From positions 1 to 37,678 of the forward strand of contig JAJZQV010000018.1 of assembly GCA_021803025.1 (NCBI GenBank): DNA of 37,678 bases. The letters run 5' to 3'. The stretch is from Actinomycetes bacterium. GTDB taxonomy: Bacteria; Actinomycetota; Actinomycetes; Propionibacteriales; Propionibacteriaceae. Positions 1-7,522 of the stretch are shown in pieces (positions within the stretch are counted from its first letter, which is position 1; each line of letters opens with the position of its first letter). The position numbers and the translations under genes are program-made. The notes under the pieces are model-generated. The model searched no databases. It saw nothing but the letters and a program-made list of their open reading frames with translations, and was not told the origin of the DNA.

Positions 1-961
1 CCTGAACCAGCTGGCGCCCGAGGCCGCGCTGCGCCGCCTGGAGCTCGCGATCGTCCGGCGCCTCGAGGGGTTCCTCCACGGCGACCACCTCGGCCTGCTG
101 CCCGGACCCGGGTCCGACTTCAACGACTCCCGTCCGTACCAGCCAGGCCAGGACGACGTCCGCCGCATGGACTGGGCGGTGACGGCACGTACCACGGTGC
201 CGCACGTACGCGACACCATCGCCGATCGCGAGCTCGAGGTCTGGGCGCTGCTCGACGTCACCCCGTCGATGAACTGGGGGACCGAGGGCGTCACGAAGCG
301 GGACCTCGGCATCGCCGCGATCGCCACGATCGGCTTCCTCAGCCAGCGGATGGGTGACCGGTTCGGGGGCATGATCATGCGGCCTGACGGCGTCCGGCGG
401 CTGCCTGCCCAGTCCGGCCGTACCGCCCTGTACGGACTGCTGCGCCGCATGCTCACCGAGCCGATCGTCCACGACCACGCGCCGGGCACCATGACGCTCG
501 CCGACGGCATCGAGCAGCTGTCGCGCACCCAGCGACGGCGAGGGCTCCGCGTCGTCGTGTCGGACTTCCTCGAGCCCGGCGACTTCGAGCTCGACCCGAA
601 CATCGAGCCGTCGTGGGAGCGTGCGCTGAGGCGCCTGGCGGTACGGAACCAGATCATCGCCGTCGAGGTCGTCGACCGCCGCGAGATCGAGTTCCCCGAC
701 ATCGGCGACCTTCTCATCCGCGACCCCGAGACGGACTTCCAGCGGTACGTGAACACGTCGGACGCGGCCGCGCGGGCCCGCATGGACGCGGCGAGCGCCG
801 CCCAGCGGGAGCGGATCCGTGTCGCCCTGCGTCGCGCCGGCGTGGGGCACATCCAGCTGCGCACGGACAGAGACTGGGTCCAGGACATCGCGCGGTTCGT
901 CCTCGCGTACCGCCGCGTGGCCGGTCAGCTGCACGTACCGCCCCAAGGAGTCAGCAAGTGA
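1..961 (+). CDS. DUF58 domain protein of a MoxR operon (5' truncated)
   Basis: The reading frame is open from base 2, so the gene starts before the window; 319 residues are visible. The stretch before the first internal ATG (167) carries the DUF58 hallmark of a Gly/Arg/Tyr-rich segment followed by DDVRRMDW and TAR (about residues 49-63 of the visible part). A degenerate VWA-like metal site, LLDVTPSMNWG, follows. DUF58 proteins are usually cytoplasmic partners of a MoxR-type AAA+ ATPase and of VWA membrane proteins, thought to act in folding or maturation of envelope or metal-dependent proteins; the exact role here is unknown. The ATPase gene would be expected just upstream, outside the window. 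The stop overlaps the next start (GTGA). Confidence 0.88.
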   Translation, partial: LNQLAPEAALRRLELAIVRRLEGFLHGDHLGLLPGPGSDFNDSRPYQPGQDDVRRMDWAVTARTTVPHVRDTIADRELEVWALLDVTPSMNWGTEGVTKRDLGIAAIATIGFLSQRMGDRFGGMIMRPDGVRRLPAQSGRTALYGLLRRMLTEPIVHDHAPGTMTLADGIEQLSRTQRRRGLRVVVSDFLEPGDFELDPNIEPSWERALRRLAVRNQIIAVEVVDRREIEFPDIGDLLIRDPETDFQRYVNTSDAAARARMDAASAAQRERIRVALRRAGVGHIQLRTDRDWVQDIARFVLAYRRVAGQLHVPPQGVSK

Positions 962-1929
962 GGGTGCTCGCGTTTCCCGTGACGGGCTTCCTCGCCCCTG
1001 GGCGGTTGTGGCTGCTGGCGATCATCCCGCTCCTCGTCGCGGCGTACATCATCCTGCTGCACCGCAAGTCCAGCGCAGGCATCCGCTTCACGAACACGTC
1101 CGTGCTCGCCATGGTGCTGCCCAAGCAGTCGCAGTGGCTCAGGCACGTGACGGTCGCGCTGGCGCTGCTCAGCCTCGTGACGCTCATCGGTGCCTGGGCC
1201 CGGCCCAACGGTGTGGACAAGGTGCCGCGGGAGCGCGCCACGGTCGTCCTCGTCATCGACGTGTCCCAGTCGATGACGGCCACCGACGTCCAGCCGACCA
1301 GGCTGGCCGCCGCGAAGACCCAGGCGAAGGCGTTCGCCGCGTCCCTGCCCGCCGCGTACAACGTGGCGCTCGTCTCGCTCTCCGGCAACCCGTCCGTACG
1401 GGTCCCGCCCATCACCGACCGCTCGGCGCTCAACCGGGCCATCGACGCGCTGGAGCCGCAGGACGGGACGGCGATCGGCGACTCGATCAAGGCCGCGCTC
1501 GCCGCCCTCGACCAGGCTCCGAAGGGAAGCAACAACTCACCCGCTCCGGGCATGGTCGTGCTGCTCTCCGACGGCGCGAGCAACGCCGGCCAGGCCCCGC
1601 TCCAGGAGGCTCAGGACGCGGCGAGGCGCAACGTGCCGATCTACACGATCGCCTACGGGACCGACAACGGCTACGTCGACCTCGACGGGCAGCGCAACCG
1701 CGTGCCGCCCGACCCTGCGACGCTCACGGCCATCGCCCAGGCGACGAAAGGGCAGGAGTACAGCGCGGACAACGTCTCGCAGCTCAAGAACGCCTACAGC
1801 CACATCAAGTCGGAGGTCGGGTACGAGAGCAGGGTGAAGGAGATCACGGCGACGGCCGCGGGTGTCGGCCTCGTGTTCGCGCTGCTGGCCGCGGTGGGGG
1901 CCCTCATCCTGGGGGCGAGGTGGGCATGA
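958..1929 (+). CDS. VWA domain membrane protein (BatA-like), first of two
   Basis: A protein of 323 residues starting at GTG 958, chosen because it has AAGGAG at 945-950 and a 4-base overlap with the DUF58 stop. An N-terminal BatA-like part has two hydrophobic segments (about residues 17-34 and 64-80). A von Willebrand factor A domain follows, with an intact metal-ion site DVSQS at Asp101-Ser105 and a later LLSDGAS. A C-terminal membrane segment precedes GARWA. This is the usual topology of Aerotolerance/BatA proteins: VWA domain between membrane anchors. It is a clear paralogue of the next gene (shared TIAYGT, SDGAS, VGYE and GARW motifs), so the pair arose by tandem duplication. Role beyond metal-dependent protein binding in a MoxR system is not known. 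Confidence 0.9.
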   Translation: MRVLAFPVTGFLAPGRLWLLAIIPLLVAAYIILLHRKSSAGIRFTNTSVLAMVLPKQSQWLRHVTVALALLSLVTLIGAWARPNGVDKVPRERATVVLVIDVSQSMTATDVQPTRLAAAKTQAKAFAASLPAAYNVALVSLSGNPSVRVPPITDRSALNRAIDALEPQDGTAIGDSIKAALAALDQAPKGSNNSPAPGMVVLLSDGASNAGQAPLQEAQDAARRNVPIYTIAYGTDNGYVDLDGQRNRVPPDPATLTAIAQATKGQEYSADNVSQLKNAYSHIKSEVGYESRVKEITATAAGVGLVFALLAAVGALILGARWA

Positions 1930-2888
1930 TCCCCACCGACTACTTCTTCCCCGAGCGGCTCTGGGCGCTGCTGGCCGTCCCGGTGCTCGCCGGCGTGTAC
2001 CTCGTGCTCGCGTGGCAGAAGAGCCGCGTCGGCCCGCGGCGCGCACCGGGGAGCCTCGAGCTTCTGGTCCGCCGGCAGGCGGCGTGGAAGCGTCACGTGG
2101 CGGTGGCCGCGTCGATCCTCAGTCTGGCCTCGCTCGTCATCGCCTGGGCCATGCCCCGCGGGTACACGCTCGTCCCGCGTGACCGTGCCACTGTCGTCGT
2201 CGCGATCGACGTCTCGAAGTCCATGGAGGCCGAGGACGTCAAGCCGAGCCGTCTCCAGGCCGCGCAGGCCGGGGCCGAGAACTTCCTCTCGGTCCTCCCC
2301 CCGGGCTTCAACGTCGCCCTCGTGGCGTTCGCGGGCACCGCCTCCATCGTCGTGCCGCCCACCACAGACCGGGGTGCCGTCACGGCAGGCATCCGGAACC
2401 TCCAGCTCGCACCCGCGACGGCGATCGGAGAGGGCATCTACACGTCCCTCGACGCACTCGCGCTCGTTCCCGAAGACCCGAACCATCCCGGGACGACGCC
2501 GCCGGCTGCGATCGTGCTGCTGTCCGACGGTGCCTCGAACTTGGGCCGCAGCTCGGCGACGGCAGCCTCGGACGCGAAGAAGAAGGGCGTCCCCGTCTAC
2601 ACGATCGCGTACGGGACGGCCGGCGGGTACGTCGTCGACTCCCGCGGCCAGCGTCAGCCGGTACCGGTCGACCACGCCGAGCTGCAGCGGGTCGCGGACA
2701 ACTCGGGAGGCAAGAAGTTCTCGGCCGCGTCCGCCGGGGAGCTGAAGCAGGTCTACGACAGCATCGCCCACCAGGTCGGCTACGAGAAGGTGGAGGCAGA
2801 GATCACGGAGAAGTACGCGGGCATCGCGACCATCTTCGGGATCCTCGCCGCGCTCGCGGCCGTGTCGCTGGGGGCCCGCTGGCCGTGA
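1926..2888 (+). CDS. VWA domain membrane protein (BatA-like), second of two
   Basis: A protein of 320 residues with ATG 1926 overlapping the previous stop (ATGA). Same plan as its neighbour: hydrophobic segments at about 12-29 and 58-75, a VWA domain with metal site DVSKS at Asp95-Ser99, LLSDGAS later, and a C-terminal membrane helix before GARWP. The two copies differ most in the linker after the first helix and in the outer face of the VWA domain, so they may recognise different partners or form a heteromer; that is inference. Mycobacterial MoxR operons also place a VWA protein behind a DUF58 gene. The stop overlaps the start of the yggS-like gene. Confidence 0.9.
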   Translation: MIPTDYFFPERLWALLAVPVLAGVYLVLAWQKSRVGPRRAPGSLELLVRRQAAWKRHVAVAASILSLASLVIAWAMPRGYTLVPRDRATVVVAIDVSKSMEAEDVKPSRLQAAQAGAENFLSVLPPGFNVALVAFAGTASIVVPPTTDRGAVTAGIRNLQLAPATAIGEGIYTSLDALALVPEDPNHPGTTPPAAIVLLSDGASNLGRSSATAASDAKKKGVPVYTIAYGTAGGYVVDSRGQRQPVPVDHAELQRVADNSGGKKFSAASAGELKQVYDSIAHQVGYEKVEAEITEKYAGIATIFGILAALAAVSLGARWP

Positions 2889-3574
2889 GCGAGGTCGGGG
2901 AACGGGTCGAGCAGATCCGGGCACAGGTCGCTGCCGCCTGCGCCGACGCGGGGCGCGACCCTGCCGAGGTACGGCTGCTGGCTGTGTCGAAGACGCGCCC
3001 GTCTCGGACCGTACGAGAGGCGTACGAGGCCGGCTGTCGCTGGTTCGGCGAGAACCGGCTCCAGGAGCTGCGGGACAAGGCGGGCGAGCTGTCCGACCTG
3101 GACGACCTGTCCTGGTCGGTCATCGGCCACGTCCAGCGGAACAAGGCGGCGATCGTCGTCGACCTCGCCGTCGAGCTCCAGTCCCTCGATTCCCTCGAGC
3201 TCGCGGCTGAGCTCGACCGCCGGCTGGCCGCTGCGAACCGGACCCTCGACGTCCTCGTACAGGTCAACACCTCCGGGGAGGCGACGAAGTCTGGGCTGCG
3301 TCCGGAGGAGGTGGACGCGTTCGCCGAGTCGCTGAGGTCGTACGAGCGGCTCGTTCCCCAAGGGCTCATGACGATCGCGCTGCCCTCGGACGACGACCGT
3401 GAGGTGGCGGCGTGCTTCGACGCGCTGCGGTCTGTACAGGGGCGGCTGCGCGACACGTACGGAGGGGGCTGGGACGACCTGTCCATGGGCATGTCGGGCG
3501 ACTTCCGGCTGGCCATCGCCCACGGCTCCACGTGCGTACGGATCGGCTCCGCCCTCTTCGGCCCGCGAGTCTGA
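2885..3574 (+). CDS. YggS family PLP homeostasis protein
   Basis: A protein of 229 residues, the usual size of the YggS/PROSC (PLPBP) family. It is a single-domain TIM barrel like the N-terminal half of alanine racemase and binds pyridoxal 5'-phosphate without known catalysis; it buffers the vitamer pool. The PLP lysine is Lys36 in LLAVSKT. FGENRLQE, IGHVQRNK, VNTSGEATKSG, MGMSGD and the phosphate-binding VRIGSALFG all follow in family order. GTG 2885 overlaps the preceding VWA stop (GTGA), so it is probably translated from the MoxR operon message. In many actinobacteria yggS lies in the ftsZ-sepF region, so this position is different. Confidence 0.93.
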   Translation: MSEVGERVEQIRAQVAAACADAGRDPAEVRLLAVSKTRPSRTVREAYEAGCRWFGENRLQELRDKAGELSDLDDLSWSVIGHVQRNKAAIVVDLAVELQSLDSLELAAELDRRLAAANRTLDVLVQVNTSGEATKSGLRPEEVDAFAESLRSYERLVPQGLMTIALPSDDDREVAACFDALRSVQGRLRDTYGGGWDDLSMGMSGDFRLAIAHGSTCVRIGSALFGPRV

Positions 3575-3647
3575 CCGGTGAAGCCGGGGGACGGCTGATC
3601 AAGCCGGGCACCGACCGCCCGCCAAGGATTCACGCAGACAGCCAGGA

Positions 3648-3821
3648 TCATTCGATCGAAGTGCAGGTCATCGGGGCGGTGCTACCGCGCCTCCCCAGCT
3701 CATTCCATCGATGTGCAGGTTCTCGAGCCCGATCCGGGGCCGTTTGACCAGCACTTCGATCGAATGACTCACGGGACGTCGGCCTGGCCCCCGGAATGAC
3801 CTGCACTTCGACGGAATGGCT
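3648..3821. repeat. Four-copy mirrored intergenic repeat
   Basis: Copies at 3648-3671 (+), 3700-3723 (+), 3747-3770 (-) and 3793-3821 (-) share the core ATTCGATCGAAGTGCAGGT with 1-4 changes each. Two copies point right and two left, separated by about 23-29 bases of unrelated sequence, so the block is roughly mirror-symmetric around 3735. The centre of copies 1 and 3 is the palindrome TTCGATCGAA. I do not recognise the family. Confidence 0.8.
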
Positions 3822-3824
3822 GAC

Positions 3825-3880
3825 CGGCACATCGGTCCGAGTCACGTCCACGGCGTGCGTGCGCGGCACATCGGTTCGAG
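3825..3880 (+). repeat. 17-bp direct repeat
   Basis: CGGCACATCGGTCCGAG at 3825-3841 recurs at 3864-3880 with one change (C to T), 39 bases apart, just beyond the four-copy repeat block. Confidence 0.6.
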
Positions 3881-3956
3881 CGTCGTGAACGCCGTCCTCG
3901 ACGGTGCTCGGTCTGCGACACCGCAGGCCCTGCGTCACCTGTCGGTTCATCCGCCG

Positions 3957-4337
3957 TCAGGCGGCGCCGCCCGGCTTGCGGTAGGCCAGGGTGGCGAGCG
4001 CCACTACGCCCACGACGATGACGACCCCGAGCCCCACGTGGAACCAGGTGGCCTTCAGCTCTCCCAGCACGATCTGCAGCACCATGAGGACGACCAGGCC
4101 GCCCGCGTGCATGAGCAGACCGCGGCTCCCGCCCTTGCGGAACCACAGGTACGCGGCCACGGTCGCGACGAGGGTCGCGAGCAGCGAGATGTACCCCACG
4201 CCGCCGTGCGCTCCGATGAGCTTCCCGACCTGCGCCACGGTGAGAAGGACGAGGACGACCTGCACCAGCGTCGACAACGCCGCGGTGGCGGAGGCGAGGC
4301 GGAGCACGAGGAGTGACCGGGACGAGCTCAGTTCCAT
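3957..4337 (-). CDS. Small four-helix membrane protein, unknown function
   Basis: A protein of 126 residues. ATG at 4337 lies 10 bases after the stop of the S9 peptidase gene, so the two are probably one transcript. Four hydrophobic stretches are visible: about residues 16-36, 44-64, 72-92 and 98-118, with KPGGAA at the C-terminus. Short basic loops such as WFRKGGSRG separate the helices. I do not recognise a family with confidence; it resembles the small conserved integral membrane proteins of actinobacteria. A longer upstream frame exists but runs inside the peptidase gene and is rejected. Confidence 0.75.
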   Translation of the reverse strand: MELSSSRSLLVLRLASATAALSTLVQVVLVLLTVAQVGKLIGAHGGVGYISLLATLVATVAAYLWFRKGGSRGLLMHAGGLVVLMVLQIVLGELKATWFHVGLGVVIVVGVVALATLAYRKPGGAA

Positions 4338-4347
4338 GCTCGACACC

Positions 4348-6288
4348 CTAGCCAGGCTGCCTGTCCGTACGGGCGGCCGCGCGTCCTGCCGCGAGGTTGT
4401 CGATCGCCAGGACGGGCACATCGCCGGCGGGGACGAACCCGAACACCTGACCGAGGAACGACAGCTTCGCGTCGAACGACGCCGCGATGGTGTCGGCGCG
4501 TCGGAACCCGTGGCCCTCACCCTCGTACAGGACGAGTGCGACGGGCAGGCCCTTCGCCCGCACCGCCGCAGCCATCTCCCGGGCCTGGTTCGGCGGCACG
4601 ACCCGGTCGTCGAGCCCCTGCTGGAGCAGCATCGGGGAGCTGAGCCGGTCGAGGTGGTGGATGGGGGAGCGCTCCTCGTACACGTCTCTGCCCTCGGGCC
4701 AGGGGGCGACGAGCCGGTCGGTGTAGCGCGCCTCGAACTTGTGCGTGTCCGTGGCGAGGGTCGAGAGATCGCTGATCCCGTAGTCCGACAGCCCCGCCCC
4801 GAACACGTCGCTCGACACGAGCGCCTGCAACGTTGTGTACCCGCCCGCCGAGCCGCCCATGATGGCGACCCTCGCCGGGTCTGCCAGGCCACGGTCCACG
4901 ACGACCCTGACGGCGTCGATGCAGTCCCGGACGTCGACGACACCCCACTGGCCCCGGAGCCGGTTCCGGTAGGCGCGTCCGAAGTGCGACGACCCGCCGT
5001 AGTTGACGTCGAGCACCGCGACCCCGCGGCTGGTCCAGAACTGGTTGCCGAGGCTGAGGTCGGCCGAGGAGAAGCCGGTCGGACCACCGTGCGACCTCAC
5101 GATGACCGGCGGCAGCTCGCCGTCGGGCCCGACCGTGTCGAGGCCGACAGGCCTGTACCACCAGGCGTGCACCTCGCCCTCCGGCCCGTCCCACGTGAGC
5201 GGCTCGGCGACGGAGACCACCTCGAGATCCGTGTCCGAGCTTCTCCGCAGCGTCCTGCGGGACCCGTCGACCCAGTCGACGACCGCGACCTCGAGCGGAG
5301 CGTCGGCGTGCCCGATGCGGGCGACGGTGCGCGACCCGGTGCCGCTGTACGAGAGGGAAGTGGCCGCGAAGTCCAGGGGGCTGAACGCGCCGTCCGCGAC
5401 GATCCCGGGGCGTGGGAGACCGTCGATCCACAGGGTCGCGACCACGCGGCCGTCGTCCAGCACGCTGTACGGGGCGGCGCCGAGCAGCCACGGCGCGTTG
5501 CAGCAGTCGTACGGGTCGTCGTGGAGCGCGGTGACGTGCGAGCCGTTCCAGCGGCGGAGGTTCCACCAGCCCGTACGGTCGGAGCAGAAGAGCAGCGAGC
5601 CGTCCGGGGCCCACGCGGGGAAGATCGCGGACTCGTCCGGGCCGCCGGCGACGACGACCGCCTCGCTGCCGTCCGCCTCCGCGACGACGAGGCGTGTCGC
5701 GTCCCAGGGCATGTCCGGGTGGTCCCACTCGAACCACGCCAGCCGGTCGTCGTCGGAGACGGCGGGCTGGGAGTAGAAGTCCGCACCGGACGCCACGACG
5801 ACACCGCCGTCCGCGTTGTCGGTGTCGAGGTCGAGCCGTACGAGCGTGTTGACGCACTCGATGTCCGAGGTGGTGTGGTCCTCGCGCACGGCGTAGGCGT
5901 AGCGCCGTGCGGGGGAGACGACGAGCCCTCCGTACCGGAGCAGGCCCCCCTCCGGCGTGATCGGCCGGGGAGCCCGGTCCCGCTCGACTCGGAAGACGCG
6001 CTGGGAGGCGAAGTCGACGTACACGGCGACGCCCGACGCGACGGAGAACGCGCCGCCTCCGTACTCGTGGACGCTCGACCGCACGTTGTGGTCGGGCGTG
6101 AGCTCGGTCGCCGACCCGTCGGGGCTCAGACGCCAGAGCGACGCCCGTCCCCGTTGCGAGGCGTGGCTCTCGACCCAGTACACGTCGTCCCCGTCGACGC
6201 AGCCCCCTTCAAGACCCACGCTGGCGGACGTGATGAGGTCGGTCGAGACGGGCGACGGCCAGGAGCCGTACGGAAGGGTCACGGGCAT
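4348..6288 (-). CDS. S9 family serine peptidase (prolyl oligopeptidase type)
   Basis: A protein of 646 residues. The N-terminal part (about 1-390) has beta-propeller character with repeated WSPDG-like strands (LWRLSPDG, FPAWAPDG). The C-terminal part is an alpha/beta hydrolase. The catalytic triad can be placed: Ser480 in GGSAGGY, Asp561 in LDDRVVP, His593 in GEGHGF. Such enzymes cleave short peptides from the N-terminus (dipeptidyl or acylaminoacyl peptidases); the substrate cannot be told. No signal peptide is seen, so it is probably cytoplasmic. ATG 6288 is preferred over the longer frame because TACGCT lies six bases upstream (6300-6295), the spacing of a leaderless promoter, and the residues before it look non-coding. 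It is divergent from the DUF3145 gene. Confidence 0.92.
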   Translation of the reverse strand: MPVTLPYGSWPSPVSTDLITSASVGLEGGCVDGDDVYWVESHASQRGRASLWRLSPDGSATELTPDHNVRSSVHEYGGGAFSVASGVAVYVDFASQRVFRVERDRAPRPITPEGGLLRYGGLVVSPARRYAYAVREDHTTSDIECVNTLVRLDLDTDNADGGVVVASGADFYSQPAVSDDDRLAWFEWDHPDMPWDATRLVVAEADGSEAVVVAGGPDESAIFPAWAPDGSLLFCSDRTGWWNLRRWNGSHVTALHDDPYDCCNAPWLLGAAPYSVLDDGRVVATLWIDGLPRPGIVADGAFSPLDFAATSLSYSGTGSRTVARIGHADAPLEVAVVDWVDGSRRTLRRSSDTDLEVVSVAEPLTWDGPEGEVHAWWYRPVGLDTVGPDGELPPVIVRSHGGPTGFSSADLSLGNQFWTSRGVAVLDVNYGGSSHFGRAYRNRLRGQWGVVDVRDCIDAVRVVVDRGLADPARVAIMGGSAGGYTTLQALVSSDVFGAGLSDYGISDLSTLATDTHKFEARYTDRLVAPWPEGRDVYEERSPIHHLDRLSSPMLLQQGLDDRVVPPNQAREMAAAVRAKGLPVALVLYEGEGHGFRRADTIAASFDAKLSFLGQVFGFVPAGDVPVLAIDNLAAGRAAARTDRQPG

Positions 6289-6300
6289 GAGCGCAGCGTA
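6289..6300 (-). promoter_or_regulatory. Leaderless promoter -10 of the S9 peptidase gene
   Basis: On the minus strand TACGCT (6300-6295) is followed by six bases and then ATG (6288). Transcription would start at the A of the start codon. No Shine-Dalgarno sequence is present. The -35 region is not clear. Confidence 0.5.
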
Positions 6301-6359
6301 GGGCGACGACGCGCGGGCGGCAGGCGAAACCTGGGCTGGTGCTGATGTGACACGTGGGG

Positions 6360-6425
6360 CACAATGGGCGCAGTTCCTCTCGACTCGAGGCTGCTGGGGA
6401 AGGCACACCTGGACCTTGGGAGGAA
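6360..6425 (+). promoter_or_regulatory. Putative promoter and ribosome binding site for DUF3145 gene
   Basis: CACAAT (6360-6365) resembles a -10 box and would give a leader of about 57 bases that ends in GGGAGGAA (6418-6425), a strong ribosome binding site three bases before ATG 6429. No convincing -35 is seen. Confidence 0.4.
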
Positions 6426-6428
6426 CGC

Positions 6429-6926
6429 ATGAGCCAGACCCGCGGAGTGTTCTACGTCCACTCCACCCCGTCGGCGCTGTGCCCGCACATCGAGTGGGCG
6501 GCATCCGGCGCCTTTGGCATGCCCGTGCGGCTCGACTGGATCCCTCAGCCCGCCGAGCGGTCCAGCTACCGGACGGAGTACTCCTGGCAGGGTCCCATCG
6601 GCACCTCCGAGAAGGTCGCGTCCGTCCTGTCGCGCTGGGACCGCATCCGCTTCGAGGTCACCGAGGAGCCGACCTCGGCCAGCGAGGGAAGCCGCATCAG
6701 CTACACACCGCGGCTCGGCCTGTTCCGGGCACAGACCGGACTGACCGGTGACGTCGTCGTCCCCGAGGGCCGGCTCAAGGCCGCGATCCTTGCGGACGCG
6801 CTGGGCACGAAGCCGCTCGGGGTGTCCGTCGCGGAGCTTCTCGGGGCGCCATGGGACGACGAGCTCGAGCCGTTCCGCTACGCGGGCGACGGGGCCCCCG
6901 TCCGCTGGCTGCACCAGGTGGTGTAG
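6429..6926 (+). CDS. DUF3145 family protein
   Basis: A protein of 165 residues, the usual length of DUF3145, a conserved actinobacterial family of unknown function. The family pattern is easily followed: RGVFYVHSTPSALCPHIEW at the N-terminus, RLDWIPQPAE, EYSWQG, RFEVTEEP, then the very conserved end WDDELEPFRYAGDGAP followed by VRWLHQVV. No membrane segment or known catalytic motif is visible. ATG 6429 was chosen for its GGGAGGAA site and for agreement with the family start; the frame is open further upstream without family similarity. The last codons and the stop are duplicated just downstream (6930-6973). Confidence 0.93.
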   Translation: MSQTRGVFYVHSTPSALCPHIEWAASGAFGMPVRLDWIPQPAERSSYRTEYSWQGPIGTSEKVASVLSRWDRIRFEVTEEPTSASEGSRISYTPRLGLFRAQTGLTGDVVVPEGRLKAAILADALGTKPLGVSVAELLGAPWDDELEPFRYAGDGAPVRWLHQVV

Positions 6927-6973
6927 CCAGGCGACGGGGGCCCCGTCCGCTGGCTGCACCAGGTGGTGTAGCC
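6885..6973 (+). repeat. 45-bp tandem duplication of the DUF3145 gene end
   Basis: Bases 6885-6928 (last 13 codons, TAG stop and two more bases) recur at 6930-6973 with one difference (C at 6895, G at 6940). The second copy lies behind the stop and is not translated as part of the gene. Confidence 0.95.
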
Positions 6974-6975
6974 CC

Positions 6976-6987
6976 TAGGCTTCGGTC
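6976..6987 (+). promoter_or_regulatory. Leaderless promoter -10 of DUF3090 gene
   Basis: TAGGCT (6976-6981) is followed by six bases and GTG 6988, so transcription would start at the start codon. Its upstream part, including any -35, falls within the second copy of the duplicated DUF3145 gene end. Confidence 0.5.
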
Positions 6988-7503
6988 GTGGAGTCACGGC
7001 ACATCGAGTTCGTACGACCCGACAGGTTCGTCGCGGGTGCCGCCGGCGAGGGGGAGCGCCGGCGGTTCTACCTGCAGGTCCGCGAGGCCGGCCTCCTCGC
7101 CACGGTCTCCGTCACGCGGGGCCAGCTCACGATGCTGGCGCTCCACCTCGCGAGCGTCCTCGAGGAGGTCAGCCGCCTCGCGGTCGTCGACACCGCCGAG
7201 ACCGACCGTACGGTCGACGTCGGGCCGCTCGAGGTCCCCCTCTTCGCCCTGTTCACCGCGAACCGCATCCAGGTGGGCTGGGACCCGGTCGCCGGAACCG
7301 TGAGGGTCACGCTCGCAGACCCCGACGTCGAGCCTCCGTACAGCCTCGACGTCCTGCTCACGCCGAAGATGGCTCGCCGGTTCGGCACGCGAGTCGACCG
7401 GGTCGTCCGGGACGCGCCGGCGTGCCCCTTGTGCGGGCAGCCCATCTCCGCGGAGGGGCACCTCTGCCCGCGTCTGGACGGCTACCGGGCGCTCCATCCG
7501 TGA
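6988..7503 (+). CDS. DUF3090 family protein
   Basis: A protein of 171 residues of the DUF3090 family, found in actinobacteria and of unknown function. It has [18 protein letters not shown] near the N-terminus and a C-terminal zinc-knuckle-like CPLCGQP, then GHLCPR and DGY, with three cysteines and one histidine that could bind a metal. In many actinobacteria DUF3090 is followed by an SCO1664-family gene and then mshC; here mshC follows after 19 bases and the SCO1664-type gene is missing. GTG 6988 has no ribosome binding site but sits at leaderless spacing from TAGGCT. Confidence 0.92.
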   Translation: MESRHIEFVRPDRFVAGAAGEGERRRFYLQVREAGLLATVSVTRGQLTMLALHLASVLEEVSRLAVVDTAETDRTVDVGPLEVPLFALFTANRIQVGWDPVAGTVRVTLADPDVEPPYSLDVLLTPKMARRFGTRVDRVVRDAPACPLCGQPISAEGHLCPRLDGYRALHP

Positions 7504-7508
7504 CCGGA

Positions 7509-7522
7509 TAGGCTCGCCCGCC
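7509..7522 (+). promoter_or_regulatory. Leaderless promoter -10 of mshC
   Basis: TAGGCT (7509-7514) starts inside the gap after the DUF3090 stop and lies eight bases before ATG 7523. No Shine-Dalgarno sequence is seen. mshC may thus have its own leaderless transcript besides read-through. Confidence 0.45.

Larger units (their letters stand above)
3575..3956. other. Non-coding gap between convergent genes
   Basis: The 382 bases between two convergent genes have no reading frame with family features. They hold four copies of a 23-bp repeat (3648-3821) and a 17-bp direct repeat (3825-3841 and 3864-3880, one mismatch). No T-rich intrinsic terminator is visible; the mirrored repeats could give hairpins ending transcription from both sides, which is inference. 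Confidence 0.6.

Noticed and set aside
3648-3821. Short CRISPR-like array
   Set aside because: Repeat and spacer lengths look right, but the copies alternate strand, differ at several bases, number only four, and no cas gene is present.
6930-6973. Pseudogene fragment of a second DUF3145 gene
   Set aside because: The second copy starts exactly 45 bp after the first and covers only the gene end, so local tandem duplication explains it without a second gene.
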